Origin: Winogradskyella endarachnes
GTDB lineage: Bacteria; Bacteroidota; Bacteroidia; Flavobacteriales; Flavobacteriaceae
Reading direction: 5' to 3'
Length of the DNA stretch: 64,000 nt
Assembly (NCBI RefSeq): GCF_009741275.1
Contig: NZ_WOWS01000002.1
Span: 682,001-746,000 of the forward strand
Positions 54,287 to 63,290 of this stretch are shown here, piece by piece. The position numbers were made by a program, and so were the translations under genes. Under the pieces are notes generated by a model. That model saw nothing but the letters and a program-made list of their open reading frames with translations, did not search any database and had not been told where the DNA came from. The first letter of the stretch is position 1, and every line of letters begins with the position of its first letter.

Positions 54287-54514
54287 ATGGAATTACCAAA
54301 GTTTATATTAGGAGATAATACAGATTATCCTGATGCTATATATATTATTCATACAGAATTTCCTCGTTTTATCATTAATCTAGAAAATGATGAAGTAGAA
54401 TGGTTTGAAGAATTTGATCAACACGACGAGAAAGAATTAGAAACTGAAACAGAAAACTACATTCAGCAAGCTACTGATTTTTACGATAGAGAAATAGCAA
54501 GATACGACGATTAA
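54287..54514 (+). CDS. Small acidic conserved protein
   Basis: 75 aa, very acidic. Begins MELPKFILGDNTDYPDAIYI and ends in an Asp/Glu-rich helix (EKELETETENYIQQATDFYD). I recognise the arrangement as common in Flavobacteriia but no characterised family. Stop overlaps the PAP2 start by one base (TAATG), a tight translational link. Confidence 0.75.
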   Translation: MELPKFILGDNTDYPDAIYIIHTEFPRFIINLENDEVEWFEEFDQHDEKELETETENYIQQATDFYDREIARYDD

Positions 54515-55083
54515 TGTTAGAACAACTTTTACAATTAGATAGTGAGCTCTTTCTTTACCTTAATAATTTAGGCTCAGAAAACTGGGATAATGTATGGTTA
54601 GCCATAACAAATAAGTTTTCATCAATACCGTTATACCTTATTTTATTGTATTTAATTTATAAGAAATTTGGTTGGAGAGCATTAGTGTTAATGGTATTTG
54701 TAATAGCAGGTATGATTGCTTTTACAGACCAAATGACTAATTTATTTAAAGATACGTTTCAACGGCCAAGACCATGTAGAGCAGAGAGTATCATGGATTT
54801 AACACGTTTTATCGCACCACGTTGTGGTAAGTATGGTTTTTTCTCTGGTCATTCTTCTAATTCAATGTCTACAGCAATTTTTGCAGGCTTATTACTAAGA
54901 CCTTATTTTAAAAACCTTATATATGTTCTTATTGTTTGGAGTTTGGTTGTTGCGTACAGTCGTATTTACGTTGGTGTCCATTACCCTTTAGATGTGGTTT
55001 GTGGCTTAACCTTTGGTGTGTTTTCAGGTTTTATATTCTATAAGTTAACATTATACCTTTTAAAACGTTTTATTTCAGAGTAA
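54514..55083 (+). CDS. PAP2 family phosphatase
   Basis: 189 aa, multi-span. The three-part signature is present: KDTFQRPRPC (K-x6-RP), FSGHSSNSM (PSGH-type, His nucleophile region) and YSRIYVGVHYPLDV (SR-x5-H-x3-D). It hydrolyses a membrane lipid phosphate such as undecaprenyl diphosphate or a glycerolipid phosphate. It converges with the GT39 gene, overlapping it by 14 bp at the 3' ends. Confidence 0.94.
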   Translation: MLEQLLQLDSELFLYLNNLGSENWDNVWLAITNKFSSIPLYLILLYLIYKKFGWRALVLMVFVIAGMIAFTDQMTNLFKDTFQRPRPCRAESIMDLTRFIAPRCGKYGFFSGHSSNSMSTAIFAGLLLRPYFKNLIYVLIVWSLVVAYSRIYVGVHYPLDVVCGLTFGVFSGFIFYKLTLYLLKRFISE

Positions 55084-56680
55084 GTTTATATAATTGGTTT
55101 ACTAAACGCGAGCGTTGTCCACTTTTAGTAAAGTTTAAATTGTACGTATCCACAAATTCAACGGTATATAATTTTTTAAGGGCTGCTATATCTTCTGTGT
55201 TAGATTTCGATGTTAAAAGATAAAATTGTTTTTCTTCCGGAATTATAAGTCCAACTTCAGTTTTAATACGCTGAATTTTATCGCCATAATGGTAAATAGC
55301 TTCAGGAGAAATTCCACTGATAGAGTAGAGAGGTAAATTGTCTGAAGCTAACTCAGCAACCGACTTATAATTGTCTTGCACTTGGTATTTTACAATGGGT
55401 AAAGCTAAAAAGCCAATACTCATCATAAACGTTATAAACAAGTAGAATACAGTTTTTATATTTTTAGCCTTTAAATTCTTAATAATATAAAATCCAATAA
55501 TAGCCAAAACAAAACAGGTGGCTATAAATCTTATCCAAGCTAACCCTGTAAATGAAGGAGCCAAAACAAAACCAGTTGCCCAAAATAAAACAGCAATACT
55601 ACCAATTAACCCAAATTGAAAATAAACAGGAATCTTTTCTTTCTTAGATTTTAGCGTTTTGAATTCACGAATTAAATACGCTATATAAAATCCAATATTT
55701 ATAGCCAATGGAATTAAAACAGGCATTAAATAACGCGATTTTTTTTCAGGAATAACAGAGAGTAGAATTACAGCAATAATGGTCCAAAAGAAACTAAAAC
55801 GATAGGCTTTTAAATTTTTAACTCTCGTTTTCATATAAGGATAGAGTAAACTGATAAATGCAGGAATCGTCCATAAGCCACTCTGCACAAAGAAACTCCA
55901 GTAATAATAAAAGGGTCTTACATTATAACTGCTCCAATTAGAAGTTTCGCGTTCTGCAATAGCTGCAAATGTTTCAGGGTCTGCAATTCTTACATGAAAA
56001 TACCACCAACCACCTAAAACAATTCCGAAGACTAAAAGGCTAATTAATTTTAAAAAATGAATGGGTTTTCCTCTAAATTTATAGGCAATACCATAAGAAA
56101 TTACAAATGGTAAGAATAATGCATAAAGCGAAACAGGTCCTTTAGATAACACAGAACCAGCTAGGCACAGTACAAAAAGTAAACTTCTTAAAATAGATGT
56201 TTTTTGGTCTTTAAAAAGAATAAAAAGTTGATATAAAGCCATAAGCATAAAACCATGGGTGTAAATATCCCAAGGCGCTTCAATAGTAATACCAATGCAA
56301 TAAAAAGAGGTTAAAACAATAAATCCATTAATTAAACTATGGCTTTTACTAAGCTCTAGTTTTTTAGATAATAAATAAGTAGAAATACCTAAACTCGCTA
56401 AAAAGAGTAACGCAGGTAAACGCAACGCCCAAACGGACGTTATTCCAAAAATATAACCAAATACAGCAGTAATCCAGGTTGGTAAAGGTGGTTTTTGGTA
56501 ACGTGGCTCACCATTCATGGTAGTTAAAATCCAATTATCATCCGTAAGCATTTCTCTTGCCGAAATAAAATTACGAGCTTCCATAATGGTTACGGGAATT
56601 GCATCTATGGTAAAACCAAGCATTACCAAAACAAAAATTAAAAGACTAATAAGAGGATATTTTTCTATAAGTTTTATCAT
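55070..56680 (-). CDS. GT39-type (ArnT/PMT-like) membrane glycosyltransferase
   Basis: 536 aa, about twelve spans. First lumenal loop: EARNFISAREMLTDDNWILT, with the catalytic Asp/Glu region, then GEPRYQKPPLPTWITAVFGY, typical of ArnT-like glycosyltransferases that use polyprenyl-phosphate sugars. It would transfer a sugar to lipid A or to a protein on the periplasmic side. Third gene of an operon with a GT2 enzyme and a lipid-A N-domain protein. Confidence 0.92.
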   Translation of the reverse strand: MIKLIEKYPLISLLIFVLVMLGFTIDAIPVTIMEARNFISAREMLTDDNWILTTMNGEPRYQKPPLPTWITAVFGYIFGITSVWALRLPALLFLASLGISTYLLSKKLELSKSHSLINGFIVLTSFYCIGITIEAPWDIYTHGFMLMALYQLFILFKDQKTSILRSLLFVLCLAGSVLSKGPVSLYALFLPFVISYGIAYKFRGKPIHFLKLISLLVFGIVLGGWWYFHVRIADPETFAAIAERETSNWSSYNVRPFYYYWSFFVQSGLWTIPAFISLLYPYMKTRVKNLKAYRFSFFWTIIAVILLSVIPEKKSRYLMPVLIPLAINIGFYIAYLIREFKTLKSKKEKIPVYFQFGLIGSIAVLFWATGFVLAPSFTGLAWIRFIATCFVLAIIGFYIIKNLKAKNIKTVFYLFITFMMSIGFLALPIVKYQVQDNYKSVAELASDNLPLYSISGISPEAIYHYGDKIQRIKTEVGLIIPEEKQFYLLTSKSNTEDIAALKKLYTVEFVDTYNLNFTKSGQRSRLVNQLYKLTLK

Positions 56681-56682
56681 GT

Positions 56683-57306
56683 TTAATCTTTAGTTTTTCG
56701 GATTAAATACGCATTTCTAGCATAAATTATTAAGCCAAATAGATGACCAACAAACAAAACAGGATCTTCTCTAATAATGGCATAGGTAAGAATTAATCCT
56801 GCGCCAATTAAACTCAAAACCCAAAAGCCCATTGGTAAGGTAGATTCTTTTTGTTTTTCAGAATGAATCCATTGATACACAAAACGCAAAGTAAAAATAA
56901 CCTGAGCTATAATTCCTAAAACTAATAACCAAGTTGGAATATCTGCATTTTTAAACAATAAGTCTACGTCAATCTGATTGTTATTAAAATAAAAAATAAC
57001 AATAAATATTGGCGTAAAGAATAATAAGTATTGTACTATTTTAGGAAATTTTTGCCACTGACCTTGTAATTGTAGATTTCTAATATAAATAAAGTAGGTT
57101 AAACTTTGGCCTAACATAATGGCAAAATCTAAGCGTAAATAACCATAAATAAATAGAAGGAAAGAAGCAATTAAACTAAGGATCCAGAACGTTTTTGGAG
57201 TTATAACTTTGCGTTGCTTTTCTGAGGTTATCCATTGTATAATTAATCGAGATGAAAACAATATCTGCGCCAAAAAACCAATGCTGTAAATAATCCAGTC
57301 TTTCAT
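56683..57306 (-). CDS. Membrane protein with two lipid-A-disaccharide synthase N-terminal-type domains
   Basis: 207 aa. Two similar halves: FLAQILFSSRLIIQWITSEK with TPKTFWILSLIASFLLFIYG, and IIAQVIFTLRFVYQWIHSEK with LPMGFWVLSLIGAGLILTYA. Each keeps the Q-x(5)-RxxxQW motif of LABN (PF07578). LABN proteins often accompany ArnT-type glycosyltransferases, possibly recognising the lipid carrier or lipid A. It lies 2 bp before the GT39 gene. Confidence 0.9.
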   Translation of the reverse strand: MKDWIIYSIGFLAQILFSSRLIIQWITSEKQRKVITPKTFWILSLIASFLLFIYGYLRLDFAIMLGQSLTYFIYIRNLQLQGQWQKFPKIVQYLLFFTPIFIVIFYFNNNQIDVDLLFKNADIPTWLLVLGIIAQVIFTLRFVYQWIHSEKQKESTLPMGFWVLSLIGAGLILTYAIIREDPVLFVGHLFGLIIYARNAYLIRKTKD

Positions 57307-57314
57307 GTGCTAGA

Positions 57315-58031
57315 TTATTTACTAGATTTTGAAACTTCGTAATTAATATATTTTTTCTTCATCCATAGATAAGCAAAGCAATCCATTAAAGGACCTAAAA
57401 GTCTATTCCATAAACCAAATTTAGCTGTACCAGCCATTCTTGGAAAATGCTGAACCGTTATTTGTGTAACGCGCCCGTTTTGTAACATGATCATGGCAGG
57501 TAAAAAACGATGTAAACCTCTAAACATGGGTATGCGTTTAGCGTAGTCTGTTTTTATAACTTTAAGCGGACAACCAGTATCATCCATACCATCATGCGTA
57601 AATGCACGTCTAATGCCATTGGCAATTTTAGAAGACATGTTTTTTACAAAAGAATCTTTTCGGTTAGAGCGCACACCAGTTACTAATTCATAAGAATCTA
57701 TATGCTCTAATAAAATATTAAAGTCCTCGGGAGCGGTTTGTAAATCTGAATCAATATAACCAACAAGTTCAGAATCTACATAATCAAAACCTGCTTTTAT
57801 AGCTGCGCTTAAACCTTTGTTCTCTTTAAATAGAATATAATCAAAGGCTTCGTTACGCTCGCAAATGGCTTCTATTAACGCCTGACTTTTATCTGTAGAG
57901 CCATCATTTACAAATAGAATTGAAGTTGAAACCGTAGCGATATTGAGGTAGTTAGAAAGTTCTTTTTCTACACGTTCTAAATTGTCTTCCTCATTATAAA
58001 CAGGAACTATGATGGTAAACTTATACGTCAT
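57315..58031 (-). CDS. GT2 family glycosyltransferase (polyprenyl-phosphate sugar synthase type)
   Basis: 238 aa GT-A enzyme without membrane spans. FTIIVPVYNEEDNLERVEKEL, then ILFVNDGSTDKS and the DSDLQTAPED (DxD) motif; also GTAKFGLWNRLLGPLMDCFAY. Most similar in style to DPM1/ArnC enzymes that load a sugar onto a polyprenyl phosphate. First gene of the envelope-glycosylation operon, 8 bp before the LABN gene. An exact -7 element (TACTTTTG, minus strand, 58061-58054) lies 23 nt upstream. Confidence 0.93.
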   Translation of the reverse strand: MTYKFTIIVPVYNEEDNLERVEKELSNYLNIATVSTSILFVNDGSTDKSQALIEAICERNEAFDYILFKENKGLSAAIKAGFDYVDSELVGYIDSDLQTAPEDFNILLEHIDSYELVTGVRSNRKDSFVKNMSSKIANGIRRAFTHDGMDDTGCPLKVIKTDYAKRIPMFRGLHRFLPAMIMLQNGRVTQITVQHFPRMAGTAKFGLWNRLLGPLMDCFAYLWMKKKYINYEVSKSSK

Positions 58032-58108
58032 GTATTTGTTGGCTTAGTCGTTGCAAAAGTATTGATTTTTATTATACTGATAAAGACTAATTATTTATTG
58101 TTATTTAA

Positions 58109-58420
58109 TTAAATAAACCATCTCCAAATACTAAAAATTGAAAGAATAATAGCAACTAAAGATATTAGGGCAGCTACTAAAGCTAATTCTTTTATTCTAT
58201 GTTTTATAGCTACTATTATACTCACTATAAAACCTATAGCTGGTAGAATGCCATAATAGTATTTATGACCGTAGCGGAGAAATTCTGTTAAACCGAACAA
58301 CGCTCTGTTTTTTCCTGTAGATACAGAATATTCCATATAAATACTAACTTGTATTTGTATTAAAACTAACAGGCAAAAACTATTTAAAATGATAATACTA
58401 TAGATTATTTTTTTATTCAA
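58109..58420 (-). CDS. Small membrane protein of unknown function
   Basis: 103 aa, three predicted spans: IIYSIIILNSFCLLVLIQI, GILPAIGFIVSIIVAI and LVAALISLVAIILSIF, with a lumenal-type loop containing FGLTEFLRYGHKYYYG. I recognise no family. It sits alone between the glycosylation operon and the DUF2911 gene. Confidence 0.7.
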   Translation of the reverse strand: MNKKIIYSIIILNSFCLLVLIQIQVSIYMEYSVSTGKNRALFGLTEFLRYGHKYYYGILPAIGFIVSIIVAIKHRIKELALVAALISLVAIILSIFSIWRWFI

Positions 58421-58492
58421 ATGTTAAGCCGTTTTTCAGTAAAAGCAAAAGGATAATTTTTTACTTCTTTTGGGAGTTTTACATTTAATAAT

Positions 58493-59059
58493 CTATGGTT
58501 TTGTTGGTGTGTGAACTTTTAAAGGCACTTCAATAACTGTGTTATCCCAAGCCATAGTCAACTTTAGGTTTCCTGTTTTGTGATCAAAGGCAATGGTAAA
58601 TTGTTCTATTATTTCGTCAATATGTTCTGCTGGTACTTCAATTTCTAAAGCATCGTAATTTGGATCCCACATTGGTTCCATTTTTTCATTAACTCCCCAT
58701 TTATACTGCTTAGAATTAAACATCACTTTCCAAGATTCTTTCATTGGCACTGTCCAAATGGTATATTTTCCTTTTCTTAATACCATACCATCAATTAACA
58801 AGTCTTTGTTGGTTTCAAACGTTGTTGCTTCGTTTGCTCCAGTTCGCCATACTTTATCAAAAGGTACAAGTGCACCAAATACCACACGTTCTCGCTTAGA
58901 AGGTCGGTTGTATTCTACTTTTAATTTTAAATCGTTTAATGTAATTTCTGCAGTATCTTTTGGACTTAAACGTGGTGCAAAAATATTTTCTACAAACACA
59001 GAATATAATAGTAAACCTAAGGCTAATATGCTTAGTATAATTAAAAGGCGTTTCAACAT
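58493..59059 (-). CDS. Membrane-anchored DUF2911 protein
   Basis: 188 aa. One N-terminal span (LLIILSILALGLLLYSVFV), probably an uncleaved anchor. DUF2911 core: LKVEYNRPSKRERVVFG, FDKVWRTGANEATTFETNK and GKYTIWTVPMKESWKVMFNS. It lacks the TPR-like tail of the homologue at 32268-33113. An exact -7 element, TAAGTTTG (minus strand, 59105-59098), lies 39 nt upstream of the start. Confidence 0.88.
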   Translation of the reverse strand: MLKRLLIILSILALGLLLYSVFVENIFAPRLSPKDTAEITLNDLKLKVEYNRPSKRERVVFGALVPFDKVWRTGANEATTFETNKDLLIDGMVLRKGKYTIWTVPMKESWKVMFNSKQYKWGVNEKMEPMWDPNYDALEIEVPAEHIDEIIEQFTIAFDHKTGNLKLTMAWDNTVIEVPLKVHTPTKP

Positions 59060-59238
59060 AGTGGTGATTCTAGTTTTTATGTAAGTTCAATGTAATGCAA
59101 ACTTATGCATTATAAGTTTAAAGATAATTCAATTCCTTAAATTTATAAGGTACAAACGCTGAATTTTAAGTATTTCTTATAATAATTTAAATTTTCTAAA
59201 AATTTTTGCAACACTTCATTTTTTAAGTCGTCTTTAAG

Positions 59239-59823
59239 GTGCAATCAATCAAAACCAAAAGTAAAATTAGTACGTTTCAAAATCATATTGTTGAACAATG
59301 CAAACAGAACAATAGGCAAGCGCAAATGCAATTGTATAATCAATATTGTCACGGAATGTTGGCTGTTGCCAATAGATATATAAATAATACCATGGAAGCT
59401 GAAGACGTTGTGCAAGATGCCTTTATTAAAGCTTTTTCTAAGTTAGAACAATATAAAGCAGAAGTAAGTTTTGGCGCTTGGTTAAAACGTATTGTGATTA
59501 ATAGATGTATTGATGTTTTGAAATCTAAACATCAACGAATGGTAGAATTAGAAGACTTTCATTTAAATGTTATAACCGAAAATAGTGAAACCAATTGGGA
59601 GATTGAAAAAGGAATAACCGTTGAAAATGTAAACCAAGAAATTGAAAAATTACCAGAAAAGTATAAATATGTAGTGTTACTGTATTTAGTTGAAGGTTAC
59701 GATCACCAAGAAATTTCTGAAATATTAAACATAACCGAAGTTGCCTCTAGAACCCAATTATCGCGAGGAAAACAAAAATTGAAAAATGCCTTAAAATTGA
59801 AAAGAAATGAAGCAAGATATTAG
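59239..59823 (+). CDS. ECF-type RNA polymerase sigma factor
   Basis: 194 aa. Region 2: LYNQYCHGMLAVANRYINNT, then AEDVVQDAFIKAFSKL and FGAWLKRIVINRCIDVLKSK. Region 4: LPEKYKYVVLLYLVEGYDHQ and ITEVASRTQLSRGKQKL. Typical of the Bacteroidota ECF group with a coupled membrane anti-sigma factor. The start is GTG at 59239, the first suitable codon. It overlaps the next gene by 17 nt. It probably drives this operon among other targets. Confidence 0.94.
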   Translation: MQSIKTKSKISTFQNHIVEQCKQNNRQAQMQLYNQYCHGMLAVANRYINNTMEAEDVVQDAFIKAFSKLEQYKAEVSFGAWLKRIVINRCIDVLKSKHQRMVELEDFHLNVITENSETNWEIEKGITVENVNQEIEKLPEKYKYVVLLYLVEGYDHQEISEILNITEVASRTQLSRGKQKLKNALKLKRNEARY

Positions 59824-60388
59824 AGATTTATATAAAAATGAAGCAGACAATGAAGCCGTTAAAATGTCTAAAGGGCATGAGTTGCGATTTCTTCAAAAGT
59901 TAGATATAGAATTACCAATAAAAAAAGAAGAGAAGTCAAAGTCATTGAACACTTTTATGCTGTTTAAAGTGGCAGCAAGTGTTGTAGTGGTTTTAGGCTT
60001 AAGTTTTGGAGCTATAAAGTTTTTTCAAAATGAAAAGGTTGAAATAGAACCACAAGAAATGGTTACTACAGAAATTAAATCTTTAGGAGATGTATCACCA
60101 GATTTTAAACGTGTAGAAGATTACTATTTAGCTAGTATAAACTTAGAATTATCTAAAGTGCATTTAACACCAGAGAATAAAGAATTGTTTGATGGTTATG
60201 TAGCACGCTTAAAAGAGTTAAATGACGAGTATAAAAAATTAACCGTAGAGCTCAATGAAAACGGACCTAATGAAGCAACCTTAGATGCCTTAATACAAAA
60301 CTTAAAGTTTCGTTTAAAGCTTGTAATGCGTTTAAAAGATAAACTAAAAACTTTTAGTGATACAGTAATTGAACAAAAGACATTATAA
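59807..60388 (+). CDS. Probable membrane anti-sigma factor
   Basis: 193 aa. Soluble N-terminal half of about 50 residues, one span (LFKVAASVVVVLGLSFGAIK, about residues 52-71), and a helical, charged periplasmic region with heptad-like Leu spacing. No zinc-type ASD motif (HxxxCxxC) is visible, so it would be an atypical anti-sigma. The evidence for the role is its position: it overlaps the sigma factor gene by 17 nt. Confidence 0.75.
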   Translation: MKQDIRDLYKNEADNEAVKMSKGHELRFLQKLDIELPIKKEEKSKSLNTFMLFKVAASVVVVLGLSFGAIKFFQNEKVEIEPQEMVTTEIKSLGDVSPDFKRVEDYYLASINLELSKVHLTPENKELFDGYVARLKELNDEYKKLTVELNENGPNEATLDALIQNLKFRLKLVMRLKDKLKTFSDTVIEQKTL

Positions 60389-60451
60389 TCAAATCAGTAC
60401 CAATCAATCAATCAAATTAAATCAAAAAACGAACAGTTAAATTAAAAAATC

Positions 60452-62038
60452 ATGAACAAAATCAAAATTTTAATCCTCTGTCTTTTTACCACTTTGGGTT
60501 ATGCACAGAAAACGCTGAATAAAACATCGCAATCTATAAAAGTTAATAAAGATGTGATTGTAGACCTCAATACCAGTAATGTTGAAATTCAACTCGAAAC
60601 TTGGAACAAAAACACCGTAGAAATTGAAGCTTATATAGAAAGTGAAACACTATCTAACGAACAATTAAAGGAAGCTTTAGAGCATTGGAGTCTTAATGTG
60701 GAAGGTTCTAATGATAAAGTAACTATAACCTCTAATGGTAGTAGGTATATTGGGCTATTAGATACTGATGATTATTCGGTTTTACTAAATGATTTAGAGT
60801 ATCAGCTTATAGAGTTACCAGAAATGCCAGAAATGCCAGAAATGCCAATATTACCAGAAATGGTTCAGATGCCTAATATCCCAATATTACCAGAAATGCC
60901 AGAAATGCCAGCGTTACCAGAATTGCCTAAAGGTGTAACTACCATAGAATTTGACTACGAAAGATACCAAGAAGAAGGCGAGACGTATTTAGCAGAATGG
61001 AGCAAAAAATACGAAAAGAAAGGCGGTAAGGAGTTTCAGAAAAAAATGGAAGATTGGGCTAGAAAGTTTGGTGAATCTGGTTATCAAGAAAAAATGGAAA
61101 AATGGGGTAAAGATTACGCTCAACGATTTGAGGGTAAATGGACCAAAGAAATGGAGAAATGGGGCGAAAAATTTGGAGAAAAGTATGGTGAAGATATGGA
61201 AAAATGGGGCGAAGCGTTTAGCGAGAAATTTGGCAAAGAATGGGCAGAGAAAATGAAAGTTTGGGGCGAACGTTTTAATGATAAAATGGAAGCGCGAGCT
61301 GAGGCTTTAGAGCATAGAGCAGAGGCTTTAGAGTATAGAAAAGAAGCTTTAGAATCTCAAAGAGAGGCGAGGCAACATGCTTTAGAAGCTAGAAAAGAAA
61401 GTTTAAAAAATAGAAGAAATTCTAGAGTAATTTACGGATTAGATAATGGTAATGACAGCAAAGTGAAAAAGGTGATTAAAATTAAAATACCTAAAAAAGC
61501 GAAATTAAAAACCAATATAAGACATGGCGAATTAAAATTAAGCTCTGTAATTTATAATATGAGTGGTGATATTGCACACTCATTATTAAAAGCAGAACAC
61601 ATTGATGGAGGTGACACTTCCATCAATGTAGCTTACTCTCCTATTTTTGTAGACACATGGAATTTAGGAACACTCAACGTTAATTTTGTAGATAAAGCTC
61701 AGATTAAAAATGCTCATAATTTAGTGTTGAATTCTAAATCTTCTAATATAAATATTGAGAATCTTACAGATACAGGTATTGTAGATGGCAGTTTTGGAGA
61801 ACTTACTATTGCTAATCTAACATCAACATTTAAAAATCTTAATTTGGTTTTAGAGCATTGTGATGCTTTAATTGCATTGCCAAAAGGATTGTATTATACC
61901 CTTTATTTTAATGGTAATCTCTCCATGTTTAATAATAAATCTATAAAGCAAAAAACCATTAGAAATTATCCAGAAGGGCAAAGTACTAACCGAACTATAA
62001 TGATTAATGCCAAGTATAGTGATGTGGTAATTGATTAA
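60452..62038 (+). CDS. Exported repeat-rich protein (DUF4097-like)
   Basis: 528 aa. Signal peptide ends near residue 19 (FTTLGYAQ). Beta-type N-terminal region (20-115), then a Pro-Met stretch of EMP/ILPEM units (about 121-159), then a Trp-Gly-charged repeat region (196-280) with units such as EKMEKWGK, EMEKWGEKFG and DMEKWGEAFS, then an Ala-Arg-Glu helix (281-322). The final 200 residues are again beta-rich, in the style of DUF4097 adhesin repeats. Third gene of the sigma-factor operon. Function unknown. Confidence 0.78.
   Translation: MNKIKILILCLFTTLGYAQKTLNKTSQSIKVNKDVIVDLNTSNVEIQLETWNKNTVEIEAYIESETLSNEQLKEALEHWSLNVEGSNDKVTITSNGSRYIGLLDTDDYSVLLNDLEYQLIELPEMPEMPEMPILPEMVQMPNIPILPEMPEMPALPELPKGVTTIEFDYERYQEEGETYLAEWSKKYEKKGGKEFQKKMEDWARKFGESGYQEKMEKWGKDYAQRFEGKWTKEMEKWGEKFGEKYGEDMEKWGEAFSEKFGKEWAEKMKVWGERFNDKMEARAEALEHRAEALEYRKEALESQREARQHALEARKESLKNRRNSRVIYGLDNGNDSKVKKVIKIKIPKKAKLKTNIRHGELKLSSVIYNMSGDIAHSLLKAEHIDGGDTSINVAYSPIFVDTWNLGTLNVNFVDKAQIKNAHNLVLNSKSSNINIENLTDTGIVDGSFGELTIANLTSTFKNLNLVLEHCDALIALPKGLYYTLYFNGNLSMFNNKSIKQKTIRNYPEGQSTNRTIMINAKYSDVVID
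60812..60928 (+). repeat. Short in-frame tandem repeats within the DUF4097-like gene
   Basis: Near-exact 9-nt CCAGAAATG units and 12-nt variants, encoding EMP and ILPEM repeats. It is a coding tandem repeat, not a CRISPR array; slippage could change the length. Confidence 0.85.
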
Positions 62039-62126
62039 AAGTATGCCTTAAGTATCTTCAAAGTTTTATGTTTTCTCTTCGTGCTTTCCATGGAATACAT
62101 TCGTATTTTTATGGAAATTTTATTTT

Positions 62127-62813
62127 ATGACTAAGCTGTCTTTTCAAGCGTTTTTAAAATCACTCAATACACATTCTGTTATAGACGCTGCACTAGACAA
62201 AACAGACTACATCGCTTTAGATTTATCAATTAATAATTTCCAATTAAAATCCGTTGATACATCATCTTCTTCAGAATTAGAACAATATATTTTCAATTAT
62301 ATAAAAACAAATAAGGCAAAAATTGCTTTTGGTGGTTATCTTGAAAAGCGAAATATTTACCAACGCAGTACGTATTTTAATCAGCAGAATTCAGATTCTG
62401 AGCGTAACATTCATTTAGGAATAGATATCTGGATTAAAGCGAATACGCCAATTTATGCACCTTTAGATGGCATTATTCATAGTTTTAATAATAATATTAA
62501 TTATGGCGATTATGGACCAACTTTAATTTTAAAACATAAGTTTGAAGAATTTGAGTTTTACACACTGTATGGTCATCTCACAGAAGCCTCATTAATTGAT
62601 AAATCTATTGGCCAAAAGGTGAAACAAGGTGAGCAAATGGCAACTTTAGGAACAGCTGAAGTTAATGGTGATTATCCGCCTCATTTGCATTTTCAGATTA
62701 TAAAAGATATTGAGGGCTACAAAGGTGATTATCCAGGTGTTTGTAGCTTATTGGATTTAGAATATTACAAAGCTAATTGCCCAAATCCAAATTTACTTTT
62801 AAAGTTAAAATAG
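62127..62813 (+). CDS. M23 family peptidase (LytM-like)
   Basis: 228 aa. Zinc-peptidase motifs HLGIDIWIKANTPIYAPLDG (HxxxD) and LYGHL, then HLHFQI (HxH). M23 enzymes cleave cross-links in peptidoglycan. No signal peptide is apparent, which is unusual unless export is by another route or the start lies further upstream. It follows the DUF4097-like gene by 88 bp. Confidence 0.88.
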   Translation: MTKLSFQAFLKSLNTHSVIDAALDKTDYIALDLSINNFQLKSVDTSSSSELEQYIFNYIKTNKAKIAFGGYLEKRNIYQRSTYFNQQNSDSERNIHLGIDIWIKANTPIYAPLDGIIHSFNNNINYGDYGPTLILKHKFEEFEFYTLYGHLTEASLIDKSIGQKVKQGEQMATLGTAEVNGDYPPHLHFQIIKDIEGYKGDYPGVCSLLDLEYYKANCPNPNLLLKLK

Positions 62814-62820
62814 GCTTAGC

Positions 62821-63228
62821 TTAAAATTTAGTAATCTGTTTCTGGGCAATGATTTTTCCTATTAAAAATCCAGCAATAGCAAATACCGCATCAGAGACTG
62901 TAAACCATAACTCTTTTGGGAGCATAAAAATGGTCGCAAAAGTGGCTATGACCATTAAGCTACCAACAATATAAGACGGAATTATACTTTGTTTAGTAAT
63001 CATTGCTGCCGCTATCATACCAACCATAATACCCGCAAAATGAGCAATAACAACAAAAATTTTAGAACCAACAGGAATTTTATCCATGTTGTTTTTTATC
63101 CATTCCATGTCAGAGAGCTGTGCATTGGCAGGCATCGGAAATAAATTGTGGCCAATTACTGCCTCAAATAGGTGAACCGTTAAACTAGCTATAATTAAAC
63201 CTATAATAGTTGCTAATACATTTCTCAT
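62821..63228 (-). CDS. Small inner-membrane protein of unknown function
   Basis: 135 aa with four predicted spans: VLATIIGLIIASLTVHLF, FVVIAHFAGIMVGMIAAAMI, YIVGSLMVIATFATIFML and AVFAIAGFLIGKIIAQ. No known motif. Converges closely on the M23 gene. Confidence 0.72.
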   Translation of the reverse strand: MRNVLATIIGLIIASLTVHLFEAVIGHNLFPMPANAQLSDMEWIKNNMDKIPVGSKIFVVIAHFAGIMVGMIAAAMITKQSIIPSYIVGSLMVIATFATIFMLPKELWFTVSDAVFAIAGFLIGKIIAQKQITKF

Positions 63229-63290
63229 GGTTACTTTAATTAAAAGGTAAAAGATAATAAATTATTACAAAATGGCTTGCTAGACTATAA

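Noticed and set aside
60812..60928. Regularly spaced short repeats resembling a CRISPR or minisatellite
   Set aside because: Units are 9-12 nt, in frame, and encode Pro-Met-Glu repeats of an open gene; no spacers.
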